A DNA stretch of 64,000 bases from positions 1,943,655 to 2,007,654 of the forward strand of contig NZ_CP100448.1 of the NCBI RefSeq assembly GCF_024227715.1, written 5' to 3'. Within the stretch, counting starts at the first letter, position 1; every line of letters starts with the position of its first letter. Shown here piece by piece: positions 43,066 through 52,167 of this stretch. Origin of the DNA: Halomarina litorea. Lineage in GTDB: Archaea > Halobacteriota > Halobacteria > Halobacteriales > Haloarculaceae. The notes beneath the pieces are model-generated. The model was not told the DNA's origin and did not search any database. It saw nothing but the letters and a program-made list of their open reading frames with translations. The position numbers were made by a program, and so were the translations under genes.

Positions 43066-43440
43066 CTACTCGCCGTCCGTCGCGGTCCGGAAGACGGGCG
43101 CCGGCTCGCCGCCCGACTCCACGACGCCGTCGAGGACGACGCGGTCGCCGATTTCCACGGCCTCGCCGTCGCCCTCCAGTCGGGCCGTCACGCGGGCACT
43201 CCCCACCTGCACCATCCCGACCTGATACGGCCCCTCGAAGTCGACGGGCGGGACCTGTATCGTCGTCTCGGTGTACACCTCGCCCTCGGTGGGGAGGTCG
43301 GTGGTCTCCACGTCACGACCGCCGCAGTCGTTACAGACCGCGAAGGGCGTGCCGTACGTCGCCCCGCAGTCCGCACAGGCGACGCCGAGCAGGTCGCCGT
43401 CGCGCAGGGCGTCAGCCCACGCCTCGTGGGTGAGGCTCAT
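43066..43440 (-). CDS. DUF35 zinc-ribbon/OB-fold protein
   Basis: This 124-residue protein has an N-terminal rubredoxin-like ribbon with Cys pairs CADCG and CNDCG and a C-terminal OB fold (TEGEVYTETTIQVPP, VEIGDRVVLDGVV). DUF35 proteins dock beside thiolases and pass acyl-CoA between enzymes. Its ATG overlaps the thiolase stop by 4 bp, confirming the pair. Confidence 0.92.
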   Translation of the reverse strand: MSLTHEAWADALRDGDLLGVACADCGATYGTPFAVCNDCGGRDVETTDLPTEGEVYTETTIQVPPVDFEGPYQVGMVQVGSARVTARLEGDGEAVEIGDRVVLDGVVESGGEPAPVFRTATDGE

Positions 43441-44603
43441 CGGCGCACCCCCATGACCGAGACGACGGTGGTGGCGGCGTCGCCGCCGAGGTTGTGGGCG
43501 ACGGCGCGTTCCGCACCCTCGACCTGTCGCTCGCCGACGTTCCCGCGCAACTGTTCGGTGAGTTCGACGATCTGCCCGGTCCCGGTCGCGCCGATTGGGT
43601 GACCCTTCGCCTTCAGGCCACCGGAGGGGTTGATGGGTCGGTCGCCGTCGATTCTCGTCCGCCCCTCCTCGGCGGCCGGGCCGCCCTCGCCGTCCTCGAA
43701 GAAACCGATGGCCTCGCTGGCCATGACCTCCGCGCCGGTGAAGCAGTCGTGGACCTCCGCGAAGTCCATCTCGTCGGCGCTCGCCCCGGCCTGCTCGTAG
43801 GCCTGCGACGCGGCGTCGCGGGCGGCCTGCGTGGCGTGCGGGACCGCCTTGGCCGAGAGCGGGACGATGTCGGTGGCGTGTCCCACCCCCTGTACGTCGA
43901 CGGGGTCGTCGAAGGAGTCCGCCCGGTCGTCGCTGGTGACGAGGACGGCGCTCGCGCCGTCAGAGAACGGACAGCAGTCCATGAGGTGGAACGGGTCGGC
44001 GATGACCGGCGACTCCAGGACGTCCGCGACGGTGGTCTCCTTGCCGAAGTGGGCGTTGGGGTTCAACTGCCCGTTGGCGTGGTTCTTCACGGCGACGTGG
44101 GCGAGTTGCTCGGCCGTCGTCCCGTGTTCGTGCATATGGCGCTTCGTAAGGAGGGCGAAGACGCCGGGGAAGGTGAGACCCGTCGGCTGTTCGTAGTAGC
44201 GGTCGGAGGCGGAGGCGAAGATGCGGGTCATCTCCCCCGTCCCGAGGCCGGTCTCGGGGGTACAGCGCTCGACGCCGCCCACGAGGACGGTGTCGTGGAC
44301 GCCCGCCTCGACGGCCTCGACAGCGTTCTTGAAGGCGTTCGAGGAGGTGGCACAGGCGTCCTCGTAGCGCTGGCAGGGGACGCCCGCGAGGCCGACCTGC
44401 GAGGCGGCCTTCGGCGCGAGGTGCGTGTCGTTCTCCGTCTGACCGCCCATCGCGTTTCCGAAGTAGAGGGCGTCGACGTCGTCGGGTCCGACGCCGGCGT
44501 CGTCAAACGCGCCGAGTGCCGCTTCCGCGAACAACTCGGTGAGGGTGGTCTCGTGGACGCCGAACGTGGTCATGCTCGCGCCCACGACGCTTGCTCGTGT
44601 CAT
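43437..44603 (-). CDS. Thiolase (acetyl-CoA acetyltransferase-like)
   Basis: This 388-residue thiolase-superfamily enzyme has the active cysteine region YEDACATSSNAFKNAV near residue 85-100, the histidine in AHNLGG near the C-terminus, and the glycine-rich NPSGGLKAKGHPIGATG. The start MTRASVVGAS is preferred. With the overlapping DUF35 gene downstream it probably forms the thiolase/DUF35 complex seen in archaeal mevalonate or beta-oxidation pathways. Which direction it works in is not decided by the sequence. Confidence 0.9.
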   Translation of the reverse strand: MTRASVVGASMTTFGVHETTLTELFAEAALGAFDDAGVGPDDVDALYFGNAMGGQTENDTHLAPKAASQVGLAGVPCQRYEDACATSSNAFKNAVEAVEAGVHDTVLVGGVERCTPETGLGTGEMTRIFASASDRYYEQPTGLTFPGVFALLTKRHMHEHGTTAEQLAHVAVKNHANGQLNPNAHFGKETTVADVLESPVIADPFHLMDCCPFSDGASAVLVTSDDRADSFDDPVDVQGVGHATDIVPLSAKAVPHATQAARDAASQAYEQAGASADEMDFAEVHDCFTGAEVMASEAIGFFEDGEGGPAAEEGRTRIDGDRPINPSGGLKAKGHPIGATGTGQIVELTEQLRGNVGERQVEGAERAVAHNLGGDAATTVVSVMGVRR

Positions 44604-44688
44604 CACGTGGCACTCGGAGGTCGACACACAAAGACGTACCGAGGGGCGGCCCGCGCCACCCGAGACGACCCGCGAGACCAGAACCGGC

Positions 44689-44916
44689 CTACCGCCGGCC
44701 CCGGTCGCGTTTCACCTCGCCCGTACCGGGGAAGACGAACCAGACCAGCACCGCCCCCACGCCGAACCCGACGAGCGTGACCAGCGCGATTTCGAGGAGC
44801 GTCGGGTCGCCCACCAGCGTGATCAGGCCCGCCGAGAACCCGATGAGGAGGACGAACCCCACCTTGAGACGGATGGTGAGCGAGTCGCGCTCCTCGCTCG
44901 ACATCGGCCCGACCAT
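44689..44916 (-). CDS. Small two-span membrane protein
   Basis: This protein of 75 residues (71 if MSSEERDSLT at 44904 is used) has two hydrophobic segments (VGFVLLIGFSAGLITLV and LLEIALVTLVGFGVGAVLV) and a basic C-terminus (VKRDRGRR). It begins directly after the stop codon of the NTF2-like gene, with no spacer, so the two are cotranslated. No family is recognised. Confidence 0.6.
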   Translation of the reverse strand: MVGPMSSEERDSLTIRLKVGFVLLIGFSAGLITLVGDPTLLEIALVTLVGFGVGAVLVWFVFPGTGEVKRDRGRR

Positions 44917-45318
44917 TCAGAGGCCCTCCTGTGCGGTGCTGACGTGCATCCCCGCGAAGCGCCACGGGGACGGGCCGTCCGTCTCGTCGGTCGCCACGAC
45001 GCGCACGAGCGTCCCGCTCCAGCGGGTGTCGAACTCGAAGCGGACGTTCCGGTCAAGGTCGGTCCACGCCAGGGACACCTGGTCGGAGAACCATCCGTGG
45101 TCGTCACGCTCACCGACCACGAGGTTCCGACTCTCGACGGTCCACCCCTCGGTGGTCCGTGTCTGTTCGCGGAGTCCCTCGACGACGGCGTCGTAGCCGG
45201 CCAGTCGCTCGGAGAGGCCGTACTTCACCACGTCAGGCGATTCGAGGAAGAACGGGGGGAGCGACCCACCCCGACGTAGCGTGTCGTAGTACGCCCGGAC
45301 GGTGTCCTCGATGTCCAT
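44917..45318 (-). CDS. SnoaL-like (NTF2-fold) protein
   Basis: This 133-residue protein shows the NTF2-like pattern: VRAYYDTLRRGGSLPPFFLESPD, GLSERLAGYDAVVEGL, and FEFDTRWSGTLVRVV. It probably binds or processes a small hydrophobic molecule. It is immediately upstream of the small membrane protein gene on the same strand, with no gap. Substrate unknown. Confidence 0.75.
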   Translation of the reverse strand: MDIEDTVRAYYDTLRRGGSLPPFFLESPDVVKYGLSERLAGYDAVVEGLREQTRTTEGWTVESRNLVVGERDDHGWFSDQVSLAWTDLDRNVRFEFDTRWSGTLVRVVATDETDGPSPWRFAGMHVSTAQEGL

Positions 45319-45377
45319 GGGGGAACGAACACCTGACGGGACTTACCGGTGCTGGAGTCCTCGCCGGGGTGGGTGAC

Positions 45378-45926
45378 TCAGGCGAACCCGCGACCGACCT
45401 CGTCCTCGTCGATGAGGTCGTCGAGATCGGCGTCGAGCAGTCGTTCCGCCTCCTCGAAGGTGTCCGCGAGGTCGTCGAGCGAGTCGGGTCGGTCGTAGGC
45501 GTCGTACTCCATCGGCCCGTACGCGGGGCTGTCGAGGGCACTCATCACGTCCTCGAAGAAGGCGTCGGGCGTGGTGGGGGCATCGCGGTGTGTCTCGACG
45601 ACGGACGTGAGGCGGGTCGCCGCCCGCTTGGCGTCGTCCTCGTCCTCGATGGCTCGCTGGACGCCGAAGCGCCCGCCCGCCTCACGCGGGAGGAGGGGGT
45701 CGATGTCGTCGTCGACGCGGCGGGCCACCTCGGCACCGACGCCGCGCACCTCGAAGGGGTTCTTCGCGTAGGTCTTGACCTGAAAGACGCCCACTGAGGG
45801 GTGACCGAGGTAGAGGTCCTCCCCGACGCCGTTGCGTCTGTCGCCGGCGACCGCCCGCCAGTCCTGTGGGTCCGCACCCGACTCCACCACCTCGCCGAGG
45901 ATGTCCTGCCAGTCCCGGACGCGCAT
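45378..45926 (-). CDS. Conserved soluble protein, unknown
   Basis: This 182-residue acidic protein starts MRVRDWQDILGEVVESG and includes YLGHPSVGVFQVKTYAKNPF and a C-terminal acidic tail DLDDLIDEDEVGRGFA. No signal peptide or membrane segment is visible. I do not recognise a family; composition and length fit a genuine haloarchaeal gene. It is upstream, on the same strand, of the NTF2-like gene. Confidence 0.6.
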   Translation of the reverse strand: MRVRDWQDILGEVVESGADPQDWRAVAGDRRNGVGEDLYLGHPSVGVFQVKTYAKNPFEVRGVGAEVARRVDDDIDPLLPREAGGRFGVQRAIEDEDDAKRAATRLTSVVETHRDAPTTPDAFFEDVMSALDSPAYGPMEYDAYDRPDSLDDLADTFEEAERLLDADLDDLIDEDEVGRGFA

Positions 45927-46048
45927 ACCGGTCGTTCGGTACGGGTTCGCATGAACGTATCGACGACCGACCGGTCGGCGGAATCGGGTCGCCCTCTCGG
46001 GGTCACGACGGGGGCAGAGTTAACCCGCCGCTGTCCGTGGCTCCGTCC

Positions 46049-46819
46049 ATGTCCGACTCAGAAACGGTACTGCTGGACCGTGAGGGCGACGTGGCCACCA
46101 TCACCGTGAACCGGCCCGAGGCGATGAACGCGCTCAACACCGAGGTGCTGGAGACGTTGCTCGCGACCATCGAGGAGGCCAGCGACGCGCGCGTCCTCGT
46201 CCTCACGGGCGCGGGCGAGAAGGCGTTCGTCGGCGGCGCGGACATCGCCTACATGTCGGAACTCTCCGTCGACGAGGCACAGGAGTACGCCGAACTCGGT
46301 CACCGTGTCACCGACGCCGTCGAGGCGTTCCCCGGGCCAGTCATCGCCGCCGTGAACGGCTACGCCTTCGGCGGCGGCTGTGAACTCGCACTCGCCTCGG
46401 ACCTGCGGGTGGCGAGTCAGAACGCCGTCCTCGGCCAGACGGAGATCGACCTCGGCATCGTCCCCGGGTGGGGCGGCACCCAGCGACTCTCGCGCATCGT
46501 CGGCGACGCCATCGCTCGTCGGATGGTGTTCTTCGGGGAACGCGTCGACGCCGAGGACGCCCAGCGTCTCGGCCTCGTCGGCAACGTCTACGCGCAAGCG
46601 GAACTGGACGACGAGGTGGCGGCGATGGCACAGGAACTCGCCGAGAAGCCCGCGTTCGCCCTGCGCTCGGCGAAGGAGGCGCTCAACCAGGTCCACGAGA
46701 TGTCCCAGTCGGCGGGACTGGCCTACGAGCGACGCCTCTGGTCGGGACTGTTCGGGACTCACGACCAGCGCGAGGGGATGGAGGCCTTCGTCGAGAAGCG
46801 CGACCCGGACTTCGAGTAG
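46049..46819 (+). CDS. Enoyl-CoA hydratase/isomerase
   Basis: This 256-residue crotonase-fold protein has the oxyanion-hole segments AFVGGADIAYM and NGYAFGGGCELALASDL, and the catalytic-acid glutamate region TEIDLGIVPGWGGTQRL. It hydrates enoyl-CoA in beta-oxidation or a related pathway. The ATG at 46049 is taken (MSDSETVLLDREG); the open frame upstream is proline/serine-rich and not protein-like. It converges with the fdh operon. Confidence 0.92.
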   Translation: MSDSETVLLDREGDVATITVNRPEAMNALNTEVLETLLATIEEASDARVLVLTGAGEKAFVGGADIAYMSELSVDEAQEYAELGHRVTDAVEAFPGPVIAAVNGYAFGGGCELALASDLRVASQNAVLGQTEIDLGIVPGWGGTQRLSRIVGDAIARRMVFFGERVDAEDAQRLGLVGNVYAQAELDDEVAAMAQELAEKPAFALRSAKEALNQVHEMSQSAGLAYERRLWSGLFGTHDQREGMEAFVEKRDPDFE

Positions 46820-46845
46820 GGCGGGCAGGCGACACACTCCGGGGC

Positions 46846-46896
46846 GGGTACAGGGCGTCGTGTCACGCGGCGTGGTCCGGGGCACAGCCTGTACCC
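46846..46896. terminator. Inverted repeats between convergent echA-like and fdh genes
   Basis: GGGTACAGG and CCTGTACCC are a 9 bp inverted repeat (33 bp apart) in the 183 bp gap between the enoyl-CoA hydratase stop and the formate dehydrogenase stop. A smaller CCGCAG-tccgcc-CTGCGG stem follows at 46896-46913. Convergent-terminator position; no U-run is obvious. Confidence 0.35.
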
Positions 46897-47002
46897 CGCA
46901 GTCCGCCCTGCGGCAGTCGTCAGCGGATGAGGGCGATGGTCCCCCCTCCGTACTTGAACGTTCGCCCGGTCGCGTGTTGGGTGGGTTCCGGACGCGCCCG
47001 GG

Positions 47003-50000
47003 TCAGTCGTCGCCGGCCAGCGGTTGGGAGTCGTCGCCGGCCAGTTCGTCGAGCGACGTCGGCTCCCGGTCGGGGTCGGGGCCGAGCGGCCGCAGGCGGA
47101 CGTTCGTCACCTTGTACTGGGGTATCTTGCTCGTGGGGTCGAACTTCTCCTCGGTCAGCTTGTTGACCGCGCCGTGGACGAAGTGCATCGGGACGAACAG
47201 CACGTCGGGGCCCGACGTCGCCTCGACGTTCGCCTTCACGACGATGTCGCCCTGTTCGGACTCGATCTCCACGTACTCGCCGTCGGCGATGCCGAGTTCC
47301 TCGGCGGCGTCCGGGTGGACCGTGACGAAGCTCTCGCCGACGTGCCGCATCGACGTCTCGACCCGGCGGGTCATCGACCCCGTGTGCCAGTGATAGAGCA
47401 CGCGGCCCGTCGAGAGCGTGAACGGGTACTCCTCGTTCGGCGTGGGCTCCTGTTCGTCGGGCATCGACGACGGGACGAACCGCGCCAGTCCGTCGTCGAA
47501 GTTGAACTCCTCGTCGTAGAGATACGGCGTGCCGGGGTGGTCCTCGTCGGGGCAGGGCCACTGGAGGCCGTCCTCCTTCGCCTCCAGTCGCTCGTGGGTG
47601 ACGCCGCCGTAGATGGGCACGAGGTCGTTTATCTCGTCCATCACGTCGGTCGGCGAGTCGTACTCCCACTCGACGCCGGTGTCCAGCCGGCCGACGAGGT
47701 CTTGCAGGATGTCCATGTCCGTCCGGGCGATTCCGGGCGACTCGACGGCCGGCCGGACGAGCTGGACCCGCCGTTCCGTGTTCGTGACGGTGCCGTACTT
47801 CTCGGCGGCCGAGGCCGCCGGCAGCACCACGTCGGCGTACTTCGCCGTCTCGGTCATGAAGAGGTCCTGGACGACGAGGAAGTCGAGGGCGTCGAGCGCC
47901 TCGTCGGCGTGCTGGACGTCCGGCTCCGAGACCACGGGGTTCTCGCCGACGATGTACATCCCGTGGACGTCGGTGTTGTCGGGGGAGTACCCCTCCTCGG
48001 CGTGCGGGTCGCCGGTCCCGCGTTCGCGCTCCTCGCCCTCGGCGGCGTCGGCACCGCCGTAGGAGTCCTCCTCGTGGTCGTCCTTCTCGGCGTCGTTCTT
48101 CTCGACGCCAGGGATGGCGCTGAACATCTCGGTGATCCGGAGGCCGACCGTCCCCGGCGGCCGGACGCCCCACGCGTCCTCGAACTTGTCGAGGACGTCC
48201 TCGTCGTCGACTGGCTGGTAGCCTGGCAGGTTGTTCGGGATGGGGCCCATGTCGCCGCCGCCCCCCTGGACGTTGTTCTGCCCACGGAACGGCGACAGTC
48301 CGGAGCGGGGCTTGCCGACGTGTCCACAGAGCAGCGCCAGGTTGGCGATGGCGAGCGCGTTCTTCGTCCCGTGGGAGTGCTGGGTGAGACCCATCGCCCA
48401 GCCGTAGACGCACGTCTCGGCGTTCGCGATGGTCTCGGCGGCGTTCCGCAGTTCCTCCGGCGAGACGTCGGTCAGCTCCTCGACGACCTCGGGCGTGTAC
48501 GGCTCGACCGCCTCCTCCAGGTCCTCGAAGCCCTTCGTCCGCTCGTCGACGAAGGCCTCGTCCTGGAGGTCGTTCTCGATGATGTGTCGCATCATCCCGT
48601 TGAGCCACGCGATGTCCGCGCCGGGCTTGGTCCGCGTGTACTGGTCGGCGTGCTGTGCGATGGTCGTCTCCCGCGGGTCGAAGACGACGAGGTCCGCACC
48701 CGAACGGACGTTCTGCGTGATGCGGGTCGCGAGCACGGGGTGGCTCTCGGTCGTGTTCGACCCCGTGATGAGGTAGGCGTCGGTCTCGCCGATGTCCTCG
48801 TTGATGCGGTTGGTCATCGCGCCGTACCCCACCGTCTGTTTGAGCGCGGCGACCGTCGAGGAGTGACAGAGCCGCGTGCAGTTGTCGACGTGCGGGGTCT
48901 CCAGTACCTGCCGGGCGAACTTCTGGGCGAGGTAGTTCTCCTCGTTGGTCGCCTTCGAGGAGGAGGTCACCGCGAGCGAGTCCGACCCGTGTTCGTCGCG
49001 GAGGTCCGTCAGGCGGTCGGCGATGCGGTCGAGGGCCTCGTCCCACGACGCCTCGCGGAACTCGCCGTCCTCCCTGACCAGCGGCGTCTCCAGTCGCTCG
49101 TCGGAGTTGACGAACTCGTAGCCGAACTTCCCCTTCACGCACGTCGAGAAGTCGTTGGCGGGGGTCTGCTCCGGGTCGGCCGGCCGGGTGGCGAGGACCT
49201 CCTCGCCCTTCCCGTAGAGGTCGAAGCGACAGCCGACCCCGCAGTACGTACAGGTCGTGTCCGCGACCGTGAGCTCGCGCTTCCGGTAGGCGCTGATGGC
49301 CTCGGCGGCGTCGAACAGCTGTCCGATGGTGAGCGTCTCCTCGGCGACGGCCTCCGCGGTGTGTTCGACGGTCTCGGCGGCGCGCCGCGTGGCCTGCTCC
49401 GAGAGGTCCGTCACCTGCTGCTTCGCGTCGGCCATGAACGCCGCGACGCCGGACGGCTCGTCTCCGTCCGTCCGCGCCGCTCCGCTCTCGTCGCCGGCCT
49501 CCGGGAGGTCGCGGTTCGGCGCCTCCGCCGTGTCGGCCGTCTCGGCGGGGACCTTCTCGTGGACCGTCCCGATGGAGACCTTCTGGGTGAACCCGGGCAG
49601 CGGGATGGTCGTCGCGTCCGTGAGCCCCTCCTCGACGAGGCTGCCGGTCGGACAGACGGTGACGCAGTGCCCACAGGAGATACACGTCGACTCGGCCATC
49701 GTGTCGGCCTCGGGCTTCTGGAAGTCGATGTGGATGTCGTCGCCCTTGCCGGACATCCGGAGGACGCCGGCGTTCTGGACGTCGTTACAGGCCTCGACAC
49801 AGCGGTTACAGAGGATGCACTTGTTGCGGTCGATCTGGATGACCGAGGAGTCGTCCAGGGGAGCGTACTCCTCGCGGTCGCTGAACACGCCGTAGCGCGG
49901 TTCGTTCACGCCGTGTTCGATGGACGTGTCCTGGAGCTCACAGCGGCCGTTCTGTCCGCAGGTGGTACACCGCAGGTTGTGGTTCGAGAGGACGAGGTCG

Positions 50001-50443
50001 AGGTTGACGTCGCGGGCCTCCTCGGCCTCGGGGTCGTCCGTGCTGACCGAGAGGCCGTCCTCCGCCGGGAAGCTACAGGACGGTACCATCCCGTGGTCGT
50101 CCGTCTCGACCATGCACGTCCGGCAGGTCCCGCGCGGGCCGATCTTCTCGGCCTGCTCGGAGTCGCGGTCGTAGTAACAGAGCGCCGGGACGTCGGCGTC
50201 GGTCTCGACGGCCTCGATGGCGTCGATGAGCGTCGACCCGGGCGGGACGGTGACCGGTTCGCCGTCGACGGTGACGGTCGTCGGCCCGTCGTCCGCCGTG
50301 CCGACCTCGGGGTCGTTCGCCGTCCCCGTCTCGAACTCGTCGGTGAGCGGCGTCTCCGACTGCGGGTCGTCGATGTCCGGGACGCCGGGGGTTGGGTCGG
50401 CGGGGCCGTGCTCGGTCGGGCCGGGCCCGTCGTGCATGCTCAT
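47003..50443 (-). CDS. fdhF: Formate dehydrogenase alpha subunit-like molybdenum enzyme
   Basis: This 1146-residue protein combines a [2Fe-2S] ferredoxin domain (C89, C107, C110, C123), a His-Cys3 cluster (H155, C159, C162, C168), two ferredoxin [4Fe-4S] sites (C209-C219 and C254-C264), and a molybdopterin domain with its own cluster (C398, C401, C405, C435) and Mo ligand C526 (TRLCHSS) in place of selenocysteine. Between the ferredoxin sites and the molybdopterin domain lies a roughly 120-residue insertion (about 270-390), rich in charged helix (AKQQVTDLSEQATRRAAET). It is the FdsA/NuoG-type subunit and oxidises formate to CO2. Its ATG overlaps the upstream stop by 4 bp. Confidence 0.92.
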   Translation of the reverse strand: MSMHDGPGPTEHGPADPTPGVPDIDDPQSETPLTDEFETGTANDPEVGTADDGPTTVTVDGEPVTVPPGSTLIDAIEAVETDADVPALCYYDRDSEQAEKIGPRGTCRTCMVETDDHGMVPSCSFPAEDGLSVSTDDPEAEEARDVNLDLVLSNHNLRCTTCGQNGRCELQDTSIEHGVNEPRYGVFSDREEYAPLDDSSVIQIDRNKCILCNRCVEACNDVQNAGVLRMSGKGDDIHIDFQKPEADTMAESTCISCGHCVTVCPTGSLVEEGLTDATTIPLPGFTQKVSIGTVHEKVPAETADTAEAPNRDLPEAGDESGAARTDGDEPSGVAAFMADAKQQVTDLSEQATRRAAETVEHTAEAVAEETLTIGQLFDAAEAISAYRKRELTVADTTCTYCGVGCRFDLYGKGEEVLATRPADPEQTPANDFSTCVKGKFGYEFVNSDERLETPLVREDGEFREASWDEALDRIADRLTDLRDEHGSDSLAVTSSSKATNEENYLAQKFARQVLETPHVDNCTRLCHSSTVAALKQTVGYGAMTNRINEDIGETDAYLITGSNTTESHPVLATRITQNVRSGADLVVFDPRETTIAQHADQYTRTKPGADIAWLNGMMRHIIENDLQDEAFVDERTKGFEDLEEAVEPYTPEVVEELTDVSPEELRNAAETIANAETCVYGWAMGLTQHSHGTKNALAIANLALLCGHVGKPRSGLSPFRGQNNVQGGGGDMGPIPNNLPGYQPVDDEDVLDKFEDAWGVRPPGTVGLRITEMFSAIPGVEKNDAEKDDHEEDSYGGADAAEGEERERGTGDPHAEEGYSPDNTDVHGMYIVGENPVVSEPDVQHADEALDALDFLVVQDLFMTETAKYADVVLPAASAAEKYGTVTNTERRVQLVRPAVESPGIARTDMDILQDLVGRLDTGVEWEYDSPTDVMDEINDLVPIYGGVTHERLEAKEDGLQWPCPDEDHPGTPYLYDEEFNFDDGLARFVPSSMPDEQEPTPNEEYPFTLSTGRVLYHWHTGSMTRRVETSMRHVGESFVTVHPDAAEELGIADGEYVEIESEQGDIVVKANVEATSGPDVLFVPMHFVHGAVNKLTEEKFDPTSKIPQYKVTNVRLRPLGPDPDREPTSLDELAGDDSQPLAGDD

Positions 50444-52053
50444 GAGTGGGACACCTCACAGGAACCGCTGGGACAGCGCCCGTTCGCGTGGGCCTCGAAC
50501 TCCGTCTCGAAGCGCTCGACAGCCGTCCCGACGCTGCGGGCGGCCGACTGCCCGAAGTCACAGATGCTCGATTCGCCCACCGTCCGCGTGAGTTCTCGGA
50601 TCATGTCGTCGTCGTAGGTACCGTCGTAGACGTCGCGCAGCAGGTCGAGGAGCTGTTTCGACCCCTCACGGCAGGAGAAGCAGCGACCGCAGTTCTCCTC
50701 GCTGGCGAAGCGGACGCGCTCGCCCACGTCCGCCACCACACAGCGGTCGTCGTTCAGCAGTTCGACCGTCCCCTCGGTGCCGAGTCCCGCGTTCGAGAGG
50801 GCGAGCGCGCTCGCACCGTGGTCGAGCGTCGGGGTGAACCCGCCGAACTGACCGCCGACGCAGGCCATCTTGAAGCCGCCCTCGGTGTCGACGGCGTCCC
50901 GGACCGCGGCCAGCGAGCCCCCGGTGGGGAGTTCGACCGTCGCCGGCGTCTCGACGTCGCCGGAGACGGTGAGCACGCGCGTCCCCGGGTCGGCGTCGCC
51001 GGCGTCGAACGCGCCGGGGTCGGCGAGCGCCTCGCGTATCTGGGCGAACGTCCGGGGCGTGTGGACGACCGTCGGTCGCCCGTAGAGCCCGTGGCGCGCC
51101 GGTCCTGGCGGGCGGAGCCGTGCTTCGAGGCGGTCGTTGCCCTCCAGCGCCTCCAGGGCCATGGTGAACTCGCCGGCAATGTACTCGTCGGGACCGGAGA
51201 CGACCTGCGGGGTGTCGGCGTCGCCGCTCCCCGCCCCGTCCCCCGCGTCGTTGACGAGCGCGCGTCCCGCGCGGCGCGTCCGGCGGCGCGCGAGTTCGTC
51301 GGCCTCGTTCGTGTAGACGACGACGTCGCCCGGCCCCGCCCCGACCAGTTCGGCGACGGCCAGCGCGCCGTCGAGGACCGTCCCCGGCGCGCCGCCGAGG
51401 AGCGTCCGGTCGCCCTCGTTCCGGTGGTCGCTCTCGTTGGCGTTCACCACCACGACCGGGTCGCCCGAGGCCTCGCGGACGGTCTCGACGGTCCCGGCGA
51501 CGGGGGCGTCCCGCGTCGCGTCCCCCCGGCCGCGTCCGAGGACGCCGATGTCCCGGAGCGAGTCGAGCGCGTCCTCGGGGTCCTCGCGGGCCAGTCTCGC
51601 GGCGTCCGGTCGGGCACCGCCCTCCGGGTCGACCCACCCGCACCCTCCGAGGACCCGGCGGTGCCCGACGGCGAGCGGGCCCTCGGACGGCGTCGGAAGC
51701 GAGTCGATGTCCGGGTCGTGCTCGACGACCCACGCGGCCTCGTCGGCCCCGACGTCGCCCGACCCGGCGCCAGCGGCGAGCGCCTGCACGCGCTCGAACG
51801 ACGGGCGGGGGTGGTAGGCGGTCCGGCCCCCGTCGGTGACGAGCACGAGGGGTTCGAGGGCGCGGACGCCCGTCGACCCGACTTCGAGGACGGCCGCGTC
51901 GCCGTCGGCGTCGCGGGCGGCCCCGAGGAGCCGCCGTCCCCGTTCCGATCTCCCCTCGTCCGGCGGCCCCCCTTCGTCGCTCTGGTGGTGGCTGTGACTG
52001 ACCGTGACGCGGACGACGGACGTGCCCCTCCCGGAAATGCCAGAATCGTTCAT
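50440..52053 (-). CDS. NuoF/FdsB-like subunit with degraded FMN motif
   Basis: This 537-residue protein is the FMN/NADH subunit partner of the formate dehydrogenase. The C-terminus keeps the [4Fe-4S] cysteines C455, C458 and C461 (NCGRCFSCREG) with C498 (SSICDFG). The FMN-binding glycine loop, normally GRGGAGFPTG, reads GRGRGDATRD (173-182). The N-terminal 100 residues look like the thioredoxin-like NuoE domain (STGVRALEPLVLVTDGG) but have no cysteine. NAD reduction is therefore uncertain. The start at 52053 (MNDSGISGRG) is preferred to one 8 codons upstream. It is the first gene of the two-gene operon. Confidence 0.88.
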   Translation of the reverse strand: MNDSGISGRGTSVVRVTVSHSHHQSDEGGPPDEGRSERGRRLLGAARDADGDAAVLEVGSTGVRALEPLVLVTDGGRTAYHPRPSFERVQALAAGAGSGDVGADEAAWVVEHDPDIDSLPTPSEGPLAVGHRRVLGGCGWVDPEGGARPDAARLAREDPEDALDSLRDIGVLGRGRGDATRDAPVAGTVETVREASGDPVVVVNANESDHRNEGDRTLLGGAPGTVLDGALAVAELVGAGPGDVVVYTNEADELARRRTRRAGRALVNDAGDGAGSGDADTPQVVSGPDEYIAGEFTMALEALEGNDRLEARLRPPGPARHGLYGRPTVVHTPRTFAQIREALADPGAFDAGDADPGTRVLTVSGDVETPATVELPTGGSLAAVRDAVDTEGGFKMACVGGQFGGFTPTLDHGASALALSNAGLGTEGTVELLNDDRCVVADVGERVRFASEENCGRCFSCREGSKQLLDLLRDVYDGTYDDDMIRELTRTVGESSICDFGQSAARSVGTAVERFETEFEAHANGRCPSGSCEVSHS

Positions 52054-52167
52054 TAGATGGGTGGCATCGACGTCCAACGGGCCGATGCGTACAAGGGGTA
52101 CAGACGGCCCCCCGAAAACGCTGTGGCCTTCCCTCGCTGGGGGGCCGTCGCGTCCCGATGTATCAGC

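Noticed and set aside
45866-46048. Longer start for the enoyl-CoA hydratase
   Set aside because: The added sequence is proline/serine/arginine-rich with no similarity to crotonases.
47024-50617. A 1,197-codon plus-strand frame across the fdhF gene
   Set aside because: It is antisense to fdhF, has no recognisable domain and an Arg/Asp/Val bias caused by complementing GC-rich codons.
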